18,414 nucleotides of DNA, from positions 1-18,414 of the forward strand of contig JAYGED010000071.1 of the NCBI GenBank assembly GCA_046582565.1. Direction: 5' to 3'. Of the stretch, positions 7,622-15,884 are shown in pieces (within the stretch, counting starts at the first letter, position 1; each line of letters starts with the position of its first letter). Below the pieces are notes generated by a model. It had not been told where the DNA came from, made no database searches, and saw only the letters and a list, made by a program, of their open reading frames with translations. The position numbers and the translations under genes are program-made. Source of the DNA: JAYGED01 sp046582565. Lineage in GTDB: Bacteria > Pseudomonadota > Alphaproteobacteria > JAAXGF01.

Positions 7622-9151
7622 CTAGAGTGAATCGCCCAGGCGGAGAGCTAGGGCGGTCAGGGTGAGGGTCGGATTTACGGCCGCCACATTGGGTATGACT
7701 GCGTTGGAGCAGACATAAAGATTGTCGGTCCCATGAATTTTGAGATTGGCGTCGACCACGCCATCCTTTTCTTCCACGCTCATCCGGCAGGTTGCGACGC
7801 TGTGATCGCCGCGTGGGGGATAATGCCCTGCCTCGATGCTTGAACAGCCCATTTCCCGCAATATTCGGGCCAGTACCTCCTCAAATCGCTTTTTTCCGGC
7901 CGTGGTAATGTCGTTCTCTCGAAGCGTGATTTTGGTGCCCGGCAACCCGAAACGGGTTGTCTCGCTGGTGAGCGAAACACGGTTTTCCTCAGGTTCGAAG
8001 GATTCGATGAAGCCGTGTAGTGAGAACGGTAACTCGCTTTGCAATTTCTTTTCGATATCGGCTACGGATTTCCCTTCGCTCATGTCGCGCTGAAAGGAAG
8101 CGGCTGTTCCGCGGCCATCGCGCACAAAAAAGAACTTCCCGCGTTTTTGTTCCGCCGGTGAATCGAAATGCCGGCAGCCCAGAGTGGGGAAATCCAATTC
8201 CTGGTCGAGATGATCCGGATTGTTCTTTTTGCGGCCCTTGGCCCACACCAGAGGATGGAACACCAGATGGCGGCCCAGGTGATCGAAATCATTGCCGATC
8301 CCTACCGGCCAAAACCCGCTCTGTGAGTTGAGCAGGAGCTTGGGCGACTCAATAGCACCGGCCGCGATGATGATGCGGTCAGCGGAGAAGAATTTCACAT
8401 CCCCGTCGCCCTTCTCGATGTACTCAACACTGAGAGCTGTTTTTTTATCGCGCATGATGATGCGGCGTACCGGGCTTTCGGTGCGCAGCTCTATGGCGGC
8501 GCCAAAGCTGTCCTCCATTTCTTGCAACGTCATAACGGCTGTATAGCGGCCATTGACCGGACAGTATTTACAGGTGCCCGTGGTCACACACCCCCAGTTA
8601 CGCGCGATGGGAAGGTGAGAATAACCATAGCCTAGAGAGTCGAGCGTCTTTGCCACGGGGCCGTCCTTAATCGTGTAGGGCACGGCTTCGAGCGGATATT
8701 TCTTGCCCTGTCGGGGCGGGTCCTCGCTCGCGGAGTCCCCGGCGACGGTCAGGAATTGTTCAGCCAAATGATAGTAAGGTTCCAGGGTCTCATACCCGAA
8801 CGGCCAATCGATGGCCTGACCGGTGGCGCTCGCCAGGGCGAAGTCTTCGGGCTTAAAGCGCAGGCTCCATCCGCCCCAGTGAACCGTCGAGCCCCCACGG
8901 ACAAACAGGCGAGAGCCACGAAGAAATTTTGAGCTGCCCTCGTCTGATTGATCCCGAGCATCACCATTCTCGTCATAGGGCCTGCTGTTGGTCGTGAGAT
9001 AATCCAGCCAGTGACGCTGATCGGCCATTTTTACGGCATTGCCCGCTTCGAACAGTGTGACCCGCCCGGCGATCTTTCGTTCCAGCAATCTCTGCGCCAC
9101 CGCACAAGCGGCAACGCCTGACCCGATAATGGCGATGTGCGGCGCGATCAC
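7622..9151 (-). CDS. GMC-family FAD-dependent dehydrogenase, large subunit (gluconate/glucose-dehydrogenase type)
   Basis: The 509-residue flavoprotein has an FAD-binding GSGVAA loop at 10-15, a GGSTVHWGGWSLR segment at 87-99, and a GMC C-terminal domain with the catalytic-type pair His450 and Asn493. Cys188, Cys194 and Cys197 (C-x5-C-x2-C-P) lie where FAD-dependent glucose dehydrogenases carry a three-cysteine Fe-S motif (C-x5-C-x3-C-P), so an iron-sulfur cluster is plausible. The protein has no signal peptide; export would rely on the Tat-signal small subunit encoded just upstream. The GTG start at 9149-9151 overlaps that gene's stop by 4 nt. The substrate, a sugar, sugar acid or alcohol, is not predictable. 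No cytochrome c subunit gene is in the window. Base composition here is lower in G+C than in neighbouring genes (29 of 60 in 8041-8100). Confidence 0.87.
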   Translation of the reverse strand: MIAPHIAIIGSGVAACAVAQRLLERKIAGRVTLFEAGNAVKMADQRHWLDYLTTNSRPYDENGDARDQSDEGSSKFLRGSRLFVRGGSTVHWGGWSLRFKPEDFALASATGQAIDWPFGYETLEPYYHLAEQFLTVAGDSASEDPPRQGKKYPLEAVPYTIKDGPVAKTLDSLGYGYSHLPIARNWGCVTTGTCKYCPVNGRYTAVMTLQEMEDSFGAAIELRTESPVRRIIMRDKKTALSVEYIEKGDGDVKFFSADRIIIAAGAIESPKLLLNSQSGFWPVGIGNDFDHLGRHLVFHPLVWAKGRKKNNPDHLDQELDFPTLGCRHFDSPAEQKRGKFFFVRDGRGTAASFQRDMSEGKSVADIEKKLQSELPFSLHGFIESFEPEENRVSLTSETTRFGLPGTKITLRENDITTAGKKRFEEVLARILREMGCSSIEAGHYPPRGDHSVATCRMSVEEKDGVVDANLKIHGTDNLYVCSNAVIPNVAAVNPTLTLTALALRLGDSL

Positions 9152-9741
9152 GGTTTCGTTGCCCGGTATGGCAGATCGTCACGATCCGTAAAAGATCCCG
9201 CCATAAAGCCACGGTAGTTCTCGTAGCCGAATCTTTTGAAGCCGCCCTGCGACACGGCCAGACTCATAAACTCCCAGACAACATATGTTCTGAACTGCCC
9301 GAGGCGGCTGTTCAGCAGATCTGTTTCAGGAAACCGACCCGATATCAGCAGGTCCAGAGCCTTGTTGCGATCCGCCATACTGTCTATGGCACGGTCAATG
9401 ACGGCTGCCCCGGCGTCATATTCGGCGAGGTAACTTGGCCGTTCTTCGCTCTTCAAAGCGACCATGTTCTCAAGGTCGCTCTTGTCCATGGTTAGAAAAG
9501 AACTTAGTTCCCAGATGTCGGCGATCCGCTCGAACGTCCACCAAAGCCTATCAAAGGTCGCGGATGAAACCGTACCCACAATCGCGTCAGCGCGCCGTTG
9601 GCCATCCGGGGTAACTTTTTCGAGCAGCCAATGAGAGAGGTCATCGGCGATCGCTATCTGAAACGGCAGCGTGGAGCCGACGAACGCCAGACCTACCGTT
9701 AGTCTGCCGAACTGTCTCCGGTCAATTTCAACATGTCGCAT
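9148..9741 (-). CDS. Tat-signal small subunit of GMC dehydrogenase (gluconate 2-dehydrogenase subunit 3-like)
   Basis: The 197-residue protein starts with a twin-arginine-type signal: DRRQFGRLTVGLAFVG at 7-22, followed by a probable cleavage region around residues 28-33 (QIAIADD). In known three-part FAD dehydrogenases the small subunit carries the Tat signal and takes the folded flavoprotein across the membrane. Length and gene order (directly before the GMC subunit, 4-nt overlap) fit that role. The rest is mostly helical, with several Trp and Tyr residues, and no metal motif. Family assignment rests on these features more than on strong motif identity. An AGGA a few nt upstream supports the ATG at 9739-9741. 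Confidence 0.72.
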   Translation of the reverse strand: MRHVEIDRRQFGRLTVGLAFVGSTLPFQIAIADDLSHWLLEKVTPDGQRRADAIVGTVSSATFDRLWWTFERIADIWELSSFLTMDKSDLENMVALKSEERPSYLAEYDAGAAVIDRAIDSMADRNKALDLLISGRFPETDLLNSRLGQFRTYVVWEFMSLAVSQGGFKRFGYENYRGFMAGSFTDRDDLPYRATKP

Positions 9742-9762
9742 CGGTCCTCGCCCCAGTTTTCT

Positions 9763-10779
9763 CTAGCGCAGGGTAATTTCGCGCACTGTCGACAGCAGCA
9801 CGCGCGGGGCGCCGTCGATTTCCCTGATGAGCGTAAACTCTCCGCGATAGACCCCCTCGGGCCAGCTTGTCTCGGTGCGCTTGCGGCCGGTGAAACTGAA
9901 GACAAGGGGCTGGTCTTTCGTCGCCTTGAAGCGGCCTTCTCCGATGATGTCCCCGTTCGGCCCAATCAGGCGGAGGAGGCTCTTGTCGCCTTGCTGGCCG
10001 CCGAACAGGCTGATCCAAAACACCAGCGCGGGCGCATCGCGCCTCGGGATACTGGCGGCGTAATCGCCGCGCCGTGCTTCCTGCCAGTTGGGCTGACGGC
10101 TCGCAAAGCCGGCGGCGAGGAGGCCGCTCGGCGTATAACTCAGCGCCGCCAGGGCGAATTTATCCCATAGGGTGTCGCGGCTCACCTTGCAGAGCATGGT
10201 GTTGTCGAGTCCGCCGAAAGGATCCACGGCCCTTCCCTGATGGCGAACGGCGAACTCCAGGTGCGGGAAGGCGGTGTTGCCCGACATGCCGATCATGCCG
10301 AGCACATCACCGGCCGCGACGCTATCGCCTTCGGCCACCCGGATGCTGCCCCGGCGCAAATGGCTGTATTGGCTGTGCCACGACCCGCCATGGTCGATCA
10401 CCACCGCATTGCCCGCCTTGCGGTCTTCGATGGTCGCGGCGTCGATCAGCCGCACGTCTATATCGGTCATGCCGTCCCGCACGCCATTGACACGCCCCGG
10501 CGCCGCCGCGATGACGGCAACACCGCGCGCCATGGCCGGCAGATCCGCCACCCGGATGTCGATGCCGGTATGGCCGTCGTAGCCGAGGATTCCGCAGGCA
10601 TAATCCAGGAATCCGGGTCCGGGATCGCGGTCGAAATGATTCTGTACGAAACAGGTTTTGCCGATTTTACAGTCGACCGGGAGTGAAATTTTAAGGGCCT
10701 GCTGTTCGTTCGCCCCGCTGGGACTCGATAACAATACGGGAGTCCATAGAAACACCAGGATCAACCATAACTGTCTCAT
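9763..10779 (-). CDS. Exported M23-family (LytM-like) metallopeptidase, altered metal motif
   Basis: The 338-residue protein begins with a signal peptide (hydrophobic 4-18, probable cleavage after Ala23). The M23 core is clear: HTGID gives zinc-ligand candidates His70 and Asp74, followed by a VVIDHGG strand and QYSHL with His140. The third motif reads FPHLEFAV where active M23 enzymes usually have an H-L-H; thus His173 is kept but Glu175 replaces the expected zinc-ligand His. It may be an inactive LytM-type protein that activates an amidase, or use Glu as ligand. Residues from about 230 on, with a WPEGVYRGEFTL segment, form an extra domain of unknown role. Its start overlaps the sensor kinase stop by 4 nt, so it is probably coexpressed with ChvG/ChvI and acts on or near peptidoglycan in the periplasm. 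Confidence 0.85.
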   Translation of the reverse strand: MRQLWLILVFLWTPVLLSSPSGANEQQALKISLPVDCKIGKTCFVQNHFDRDPGPGFLDYACGILGYDGHTGIDIRVADLPAMARGVAVIAAAPGRVNGVRDGMTDIDVRLIDAATIEDRKAGNAVVIDHGGSWHSQYSHLRRGSIRVAEGDSVAAGDVLGMIGMSGNTAFPHLEFAVRHQGRAVDPFGGLDNTMLCKVSRDTLWDKFALAALSYTPSGLLAAGFASRQPNWQEARRGDYAASIPRRDAPALVFWISLFGGQQGDKSLLRLIGPNGDIIGEGRFKATKDQPLVFSFTGRKRTETSWPEGVYRGEFTLIREIDGAPRVLLSTVREITLR

Positions 10780-12401
10780 GTGGGCAACCGCACGGTGAAA
10801 CGCGCGCCCTGCGGTGCATTGGGATCATCGCCGCGGTTCTCGGCGAAGATGACGCCGCCATGGGCTTCGATGATCTGTTTTGAAATGCTCAGGCCAAGAC
10901 CGGAATGGGTGCCAAACTTTTCACCTGCCGGGCGATCCCTGTAGAAGCGCTCGAAGATCGTCTCGAAACTCGCCGGCGGGATCCCGGGGCCGTCGTCCTC
11001 GACGACCACTTCGACCCATTCAGCGCCGGCCCGCGCGGTGATCCGGATAGCGCCGTCTTGCGGGTTGAAGCTGCGCCCGTTGGCGATCAGATTTTCGAAG
11101 ACCTGAACCAGACGCTGTTCGATACCCGACGTGGTCAGAGGAGCGTCGTCCTGGCGGGTGAAATCGACTGTTGGATAAACACCGGCCAAGGCCGTCAGCA
11201 GAGCGGCTATATCAACCGGCTCGCTCTCGGCGCGGGCCAGTTCGGCATCCAGGCGGGAGGCGTCCGAGATATCGCTGATCAAGCGGTCGAGCCGGAGCAC
11301 ATCGTCCTCGACCACCGCCAACAAGCGCCGCTGGTCGACCGGGTCCTCGATACGCGCCGCGGCCTCCACCGCGCTGCGCAGCGAAGACAACGGGTTTTTT
11401 ATTTCGTGGGCCACATCGGCGGCAAAACTCTCGATGGCGCCCATGCGTTCGGCCAGGGCCTCGGTCATTTCGCCGAGCGCCCGTGACAGATCGCCGATCT
11501 CATCGCCTCGGTTGGAAAAGTCAGGGATGGAAGCGTCCTTGTCATGGGCGTGGCGCACCGCGTCGGCGGCTTCCGCCAGGCGGTAGAGCGGCCGTACGAT
11601 GGTTCCCGCAAGATACAGCGACAGGCTGGTGGTGATGGCCAGGGCCACGGCGAAGAGCTTGAGGATGCCGTAGCGCACTTGGCGAACGCTGTCTTCGATA
11701 TCGGCGATGCTGGTGGTCAGCAGAAGCGCCCCTTGTACCTGTTTGAAGCGCTGCACGGGAATAGCCAGATTGAGGATCACGCCGTCCTCGCCGCCGGCGC
11801 GCAAGCTAGACGATAAGGTCCCGTCCAGGGCGGCGCCGACTTCCGCATAATCGTCACCGTGCGGATCAGTGGATTCGATATAGGGGTCGAGCCCGCGATC
11901 AGAGGGCAACATGGAGACGAACCAGTCATAGACCGCCTCGGCAGTCTCTTCGAAGGCCCCCGCCGGCGGCGGCAGGCTATCCGCCTGGACGCTCGACCAG
12001 ACCCCCGCCAGGCGGCGGCTGTCGGCCAGTAGATTGCCCTGCTCGTCATAGAGCCGCGCCCGGGTCCTGATCGGCGCGATAAGCCGCGCCAGGAGCTGCC
12101 GCGCTCCGGCGTCGTCGATATTAAGCAGGTCGCCGCTCTGGCCGGTGTTCTCGCCCACAACGCCCGACTCGGCAAGCGCCGCGGCGATCAGCTCTCCCTG
12201 GGTGCCGAGGGCGATGGTCTTGGCCTCGATCAGCCCCGCCCGGTAGGTGTCGAGATAGAGCATGCCGGTGACGACGATGACCAGGGCCAGCAGATTGATG
12301 GCGAGGATCCGCCAGGTCAGAGAGGAGAAGCGGCTGCGCCGTCGGCGGGGGCGCGGCCTCGGTTCGAAATTTTCTCTCTCAGGGTGATCGAGATTGCTCA
12401 T
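10776..12401 (-). CDS. chvG: ChvG-type envelope-sensing histidine kinase
   Basis: The 541-residue inner-membrane sensor has an Arg-rich cytoplasmic N terminus, TM1 at about 32-50, a periplasmic sensing domain to about 244, TM2 at about 245-267, and a HAMP linker. The kinase core has an H box with His332 (VAHEIKNPLSSLRSA), an N box around ENLIANGRSF (436-445), a G1 box DDGPGIP (469-475) and a G2 box HSGLGLS (499-505). The SLTWRILAINLLALVI start and the acidic periplasmic domain are typical of ChvG/ExoS. ChvG responds to acid and cell-wall stress and phosphorylates ChvI. The gene starts 8 nt after chvI without an evident ribosome-binding site, so translation is probably coupled. Confidence 0.94.
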   Translation of the reverse strand: MSNLDHPERENFEPRPRPRRRRSRFSSLTWRILAINLLALVIVVTGMLYLDTYRAGLIEAKTIALGTQGELIAAALAESGVVGENTGQSGDLLNIDDAGARQLLARLIAPIRTRARLYDEQGNLLADSRRLAGVWSSVQADSLPPPAGAFEETAEAVYDWFVSMLPSDRGLDPYIESTDPHGDDYAEVGAALDGTLSSSLRAGGEDGVILNLAIPVQRFKQVQGALLLTTSIADIEDSVRQVRYGILKLFAVALAITTSLSLYLAGTIVRPLYRLAEAADAVRHAHDKDASIPDFSNRGDEIGDLSRALGEMTEALAERMGAIESFAADVAHEIKNPLSSLRSAVEAAARIEDPVDQRRLLAVVEDDVLRLDRLISDISDASRLDAELARAESEPVDIAALLTALAGVYPTVDFTRQDDAPLTTSGIEQRLVQVFENLIANGRSFNPQDGAIRITARAGAEWVEVVVEDDGPGIPPASFETIFERFYRDRPAGEKFGTHSGLGLSISKQIIEAHGGVIFAENRGDDPNAPQGARFTVRLPT

Positions 12402-12409
12402 GGCCGCGG

Positions 12410-13111
12410 TTATTTATCGTTGTAGCGATAGCCGACGCCGTAGAGGGTTTCAATTTGCGAGAATGTCTCATCCACCGCCTTGAGCTTCTTGCGGATGCGT
12501 TTTATGTGGCTGTCGATGGTGCGGTCGTCGACATAGATATTGTCATCGTAGGCGGCGTCCATCAGTTGATCGCGACTGCGCACATGGCCCGGCCGGATGA
12601 CCAGGGATTTGAGGATCAGAAATTCGGTCACCGTCAGGGTGACGCCGACGTCGCGCCAGCGGCATTCATGGCGCGCCGGGTCAAGCAGCAAATCGCCGCG
12701 TATGATCTTGGGCTCGCTGTCAGCATCGTCACCGCCGCCGGCGGCGAGGTCGGCGCGACGCAGGATCGCCCGTATGCGCTCGATCAGAAGGCGCAGGGAG
12801 AAGGGTTTTCGGATATAGTCGTCGGCGCCCATCTTGAAGCCGAGAACCTCGTCGATCTCCTCGTCCTTGGAGGTCAGGAAGATCACCGGCAGGCTGCTTT
12901 TTTCGCGCAACCGCTTGAGCAGTTCAACGCCGTCCATGCGCGGCATCTTGATGTCGAGAATGGCAAGATCGACCGGCCGCGCGGTCAAGGAGCGCAAGGC
13001 CTCGGCGCCGTCGGTATAGGTTTGCACCCGAAAGCCCTCGGCCTCAAGCGCGATTGAGACCGAAGTCAGGATGTTGCGGTCGTCGTCGACCAGGGCGATT
13101 GTATGGCTCAC
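12410..13111 (-). CDS. chvI: ChvI-type response regulator (OmpR family)
   Basis: The 233-residue regulator has a receiver domain with acidic pocket Asp10 and Asp11, phosphoacceptor Asp53 (ILDIKMPRMDG), Thr80 and Lys102 (RKPF). An OmpR-type winged helix follows from about residue 134 to the end, with the TVTEFLILKSL and RTIDSHIKRIRKKL segments and the VGYRY ending. It is the partner of the kinase encoded just downstream. In characterised alphaproteobacteria ChvI controls exopolysaccharide, motility, acid and cell-wall-stress genes. The start is GTG at 13109-13111 with a poor ribosome-binding site. Only 38 nt separate it from the upstream MATE gene on the same strand, so it may share that transcript or have a promoter inside it. 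Confidence 0.95.
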   Translation of the reverse strand: MSHTIALVDDDRNILTSVSIALEAEGFRVQTYTDGAEALRSLTARPVDLAILDIKMPRMDGVELLKRLREKSSLPVIFLTSKDEEIDEVLGFKMGADDYIRKPFSLRLLIERIRAILRRADLAAGGGDDADSEPKIIRGDLLLDPARHECRWRDVGVTLTVTEFLILKSLVIRPGHVRSRDQLMDAAYDDNIYVDDRTIDSHIKRIRKKLKAVDETFSQIETLYGVGYRYNDK

Positions 13112-13149
13112 GGCTTCAGTTTACGCTCGGTACTTAGCGCTTGTCATGT

Positions 13150-14505
13150 TCATATGCGACCGGTGTCGCGGCCGGAGACAATGTGAAAGCGCACCGCAAG
13201 CATCAACGAGGCGATAATCGTTCCGACCAGGATCGCCGCCACTAGCCCCAGCGCGCCACCCTGTTTCAGAACGCCCAGGTAGTAGCCGAGCGGGACCATG
13301 ATGAACCAGAAGGCAATGACATAGAAAATTGTTGCCGGCCAGACATCGGCGGCGCCACGCAGGGCGCCTCCCAGAACCCCCTGGATGCCGTCGGGAATAA
13401 TGACTATCGCCGTCATCAGGATGGCCGGGACAGCGATGGCCAGCACATCCGGATCGCCGGTATAGACCGCGGCGAGGCTATGGGCGCTGAGTCCGTAGAC
13501 CATCCCCACGGCTACCAGGATGGGCGCTGCGAGCCCGACCGAAACCCAGCCGGCGGCGCGAACGCTGGGCTGGTCGCGACGGCCGACGGCATGGCCGACC
13601 CGTACGCTGGCCACGGTGGCAAAGCCGAGAGCGAACATGAAACCCAGGGCATTCAGGTTCATGGCGATCTGATAGCCGGCAATATGCGCCGCGCCAAGCA
13701 GGCCGGCGAACAGGGTCATGGCCGAAAAGGAAGTCGATTCGAGAGCCACGCCGAGAGCCATGGGATAGCCGATACGGCGTAGCCTGCGGCCGATTTGCCG
13801 AGCGTCGGCGATAGCCCCGCGAATACCGTAATGCTGGCTGTCGAGTTGCCACAGACAATAGATAATCAGAGACAGGAACATCGCCCAGCGTACGATCGTG
13901 GTCGCCAGGGCGGCGCCTTCGGCACCCATTGCCGGCGTCCAGCCGCCCGCTCCATAGATGAAAATCCAATTGAGCCCGGCGTTGAGAAGATTGGCGAACA
14001 GCATCACGATCACGCCCGGCAGGGGCCGGCTGATACCCTCAAGGAAAAAGCTTGTGGCGAAATAGAGGAACATCGCCGGCATGCCCCAGCTGAACATCAT
14101 CATGACGCCGCTTGCGCCCAGCGCCAGTTCCGGCGCTTGGCCGGTCGCCAGCAGAAACGGCTCGGCGACATAGCATAACGCAAACGCCAGACCGCCGTAG
14201 GCCGCGCCATGGGCCATGGAGACTCGCCATACACCGCCGCATTCGCCCGCATTGCCGGCGCCGATGGCTTGTGCGGTCAGCACCACCGTTCCCATCAGCA
14301 CGCCGACGCCGACCATCATCATGGGCAACATGAACGCCATGGCGAGGGCGTAATAGGCCAGCTCGTTAGCGCCCAGGCGCCCGGTCATGATCGTATCGAC
14401 GATCACCAGGGCGAGCAGTCCGACCCGCGATAGCGTGACCGGCAGCGCGAAACCAAGGGTCTCGCGGACATCGCCGAGAGTGGATGTTTGGGCCTGCTGG
14501 GTCAT
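13150..14505 (-). CDS. MATE family efflux transporter (NorM-like)
   Basis: The 451-residue inner-membrane exporter consists almost wholly of hydrophobic segments, consistent with 12 helices in two homologous halves. The N-terminal half contains LPVTLSRVGLLALVIVDTIMTGRLG, the classic MATE opening in which Asp37 sits in a helix, and the centre has the LNAGLNWIFIYG segment. MATE proteins export cationic drugs and metabolites using Na+ or H+ gradients; the substrate here is unknown. The ATG at 14503-14505 is the natural start. It lies upstream of chvI on the same strand and diverges from the beta-propeller gene. Confidence 0.93.
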   Translation of the reverse strand: MTQQAQTSTLGDVRETLGFALPVTLSRVGLLALVIVDTIMTGRLGANELAYYALAMAFMLPMMMVGVGVLMGTVVLTAQAIGAGNAGECGGVWRVSMAHGAAYGGLAFALCYVAEPFLLATGQAPELALGASGVMMMFSWGMPAMFLYFATSFFLEGISRPLPGVIVMLFANLLNAGLNWIFIYGAGGWTPAMGAEGAALATTIVRWAMFLSLIIYCLWQLDSQHYGIRGAIADARQIGRRLRRIGYPMALGVALESTSFSAMTLFAGLLGAAHIAGYQIAMNLNALGFMFALGFATVASVRVGHAVGRRDQPSVRAAGWVSVGLAAPILVAVGMVYGLSAHSLAAVYTGDPDVLAIAVPAILMTAIVIIPDGIQGVLGGALRGAADVWPATIFYVIAFWFIMVPLGYYLGVLKQGGALGLVAAILVGTIIASLMLAVRFHIVSGRDTGRI

Positions 14506-14663
14506 GACGGGGCGACCCTACAGCATCGCGGTGGCGAAGCTTGCAAGAAAGCCCCGCATCAGCCCATGACGGGCATTGACGGTGATTGGAATCCGGTCCT
14601 ACAGTGCCCGGACAGAAAATGATTCTTTCCCCCGCAATTCGACGAGCCCTTGGGAGGTTTTCG

Positions 14664-15818
14664 ATGAAGCTCTCGGTCCAGATTTTCACCGCCGTAGCCG
14701 CGACCCTTGCCACCGTTGTTGGGATGCCTCTGGCTTCCGCCCATGAGGATATCAGCCACTTGCTTTTCGTTCCCAACCGGGCGTCGGCCGACGTTGCGGT
14801 GATCGATACCCGTAGCGACCGCGTTATCGCCCGCATCGATGTCGGCAATGTGCCTCATCAGGTCGTCGCATCGGCGGCGTTCGGCAAACTGGTGGTCAGC
14901 AACACGGCCGACAACACGGTGTCGATCATCAACGCCCAAACCTTCGAGACCGAAGCGACGGTGGCGCTTGATGTGGAGCCCGAGCATATGGCTGTCAGCC
15001 CGAACGGTGAAATCCTCGCGGTGGGCAATATGGGCGCCGGCACGGTGTCGCTGCTGTCGCTCAGGAGCAACCGCGAGACGACGCGAATCAACGGCTTGTT
15101 TGAGCCCCATAACCTGACCTTCAGCCCGGACGGCGCGATGCTTTATGTGGCCAATCTTGGGGCCAATCATGCCAGCGTCATCAATGTCGCCACCGGCACT
15201 CTGATCAGCGAAATTCCGGTCGGCACACCGATGGCTGTCGCATCAGCCGGATCGGTTGATCTCTATCAGGGTATTATCAATGTCACCAGAAACGGCTCCC
15301 TGGGCTTCGCGGCCCATGGCGAGAGCGATACCCTGGCGGTCATCGATCTCGAAACGTCGGACATTCTCAAACGCATCACAGTGGGTGATAAGCCGTGGCG
15401 CGCCTTCACATCCGCCGATGGCCGCTACATGGTGACGCCCAACAACGGCGACCGCACGGTCTCGGTGGTCTCGACAGCCTCCCTTGAAGTGGTTGCCACC
15501 GTGGCGGGCGCTGCCGATATGACCGGCGTGAACTTCGACCGCGACGGGACCACAGCCTATGTGGTGAGCCGGGGTGAGAACAAACTTGTGATCATCGATC
15601 TCGTCGCCATGAAGACAGTCGGTGAAATTGCCCTGCCGTCCTCGCCCGAGACCGGCGTTGTCACGCCCGACGGCGCGAAGCTTTATGTCGCCCTGAGCGG
15701 CAGTGATCAGGTGGCGGTGATCGATCTCGCCGCCCGCGCCCTGGCCGCCACCATCGATGATGTTGGCTCGCAGCCCTGGGGCGCTACCATGATCGGCGCC
15801 GCCAACTACTGCCATTAG
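14664..15818 (+). CDS. Exported YncE-like beta-propeller protein
   Basis: The 384-residue protein has a signal peptide (cleavage probably after Ala26, ASA before HED) and then repeated blades. Each has an AVIDT-type strand, a V-A-x-I/V turn and a SPDG-like or PNGE-like loop followed by YVAN-type strands; examples are VAVIDTRSDRVIARIDVG, LTFSPDGAMLYVANLG and GVVTPDGAKLYVALSG. This is the YVTN/YncE seven-bladed propeller family, which acts in the periplasm as a scaffold or ligand binder. Its precise role here is unknown. The ATG at 14664 follows GGGAGG at 14652-14657; an in-frame TTG at 14586 would hide the signal peptide. A strong terminator follows 18 nt after the stop. Confidence 0.88.
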   Translation: MKLSVQIFTAVAATLATVVGMPLASAHEDISHLLFVPNRASADVAVIDTRSDRVIARIDVGNVPHQVVASAAFGKLVVSNTADNTVSIINAQTFETEATVALDVEPEHMAVSPNGEILAVGNMGAGTVSLLSLRSNRETTRINGLFEPHNLTFSPDGAMLYVANLGANHASVINVATGTLISEIPVGTPMAVASAGSVDLYQGIINVTRNGSLGFAAHGESDTLAVIDLETSDILKRITVGDKPWRAFTSADGRYMVTPNNGDRTVSVVSTASLEVVATVAGAADMTGVNFDRDGTTAYVVSRGENKLVIIDLVAMKTVGEIALPSSPETGVVTPDGAKLYVALSGSDQVAVIDLAARALAATIDDVGSQPWGATMIGAANYCH

Positions 15819-15836
15819 GCGCTGAAAAAATAATAG

Positions 15837-15875
15837 CCGCCGCCGGTATCATCGAGCCGGCGGCGGTATTTTTTT
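15837..15875 (+). terminator. Strong intrinsic terminator after the beta-propeller gene
   Basis: Perfect 10-bp arms CCGCCGCCGG (15837-15846) and CCGGCGGCGG (15857-15866) enclose a 10-nt loop and are followed by TA and seven T residues (15869-15875). An A-rich run lies on the other side (15825-15830), so it could also work on the minus strand. It ends only 9 nt before the next start codon. Confidence 0.93.
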
Positions 15876-15884
15876 GTAAGACAG

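Noticed and set aside
14577..14605. Sigma-70-like promoter for the beta-propeller gene (TTGACG at 14576-14581, TACAGT at 14600-14605)
   Set aside because: The -35 is fair but the -10 matches only four of six bases, so it was not listed as a feature.
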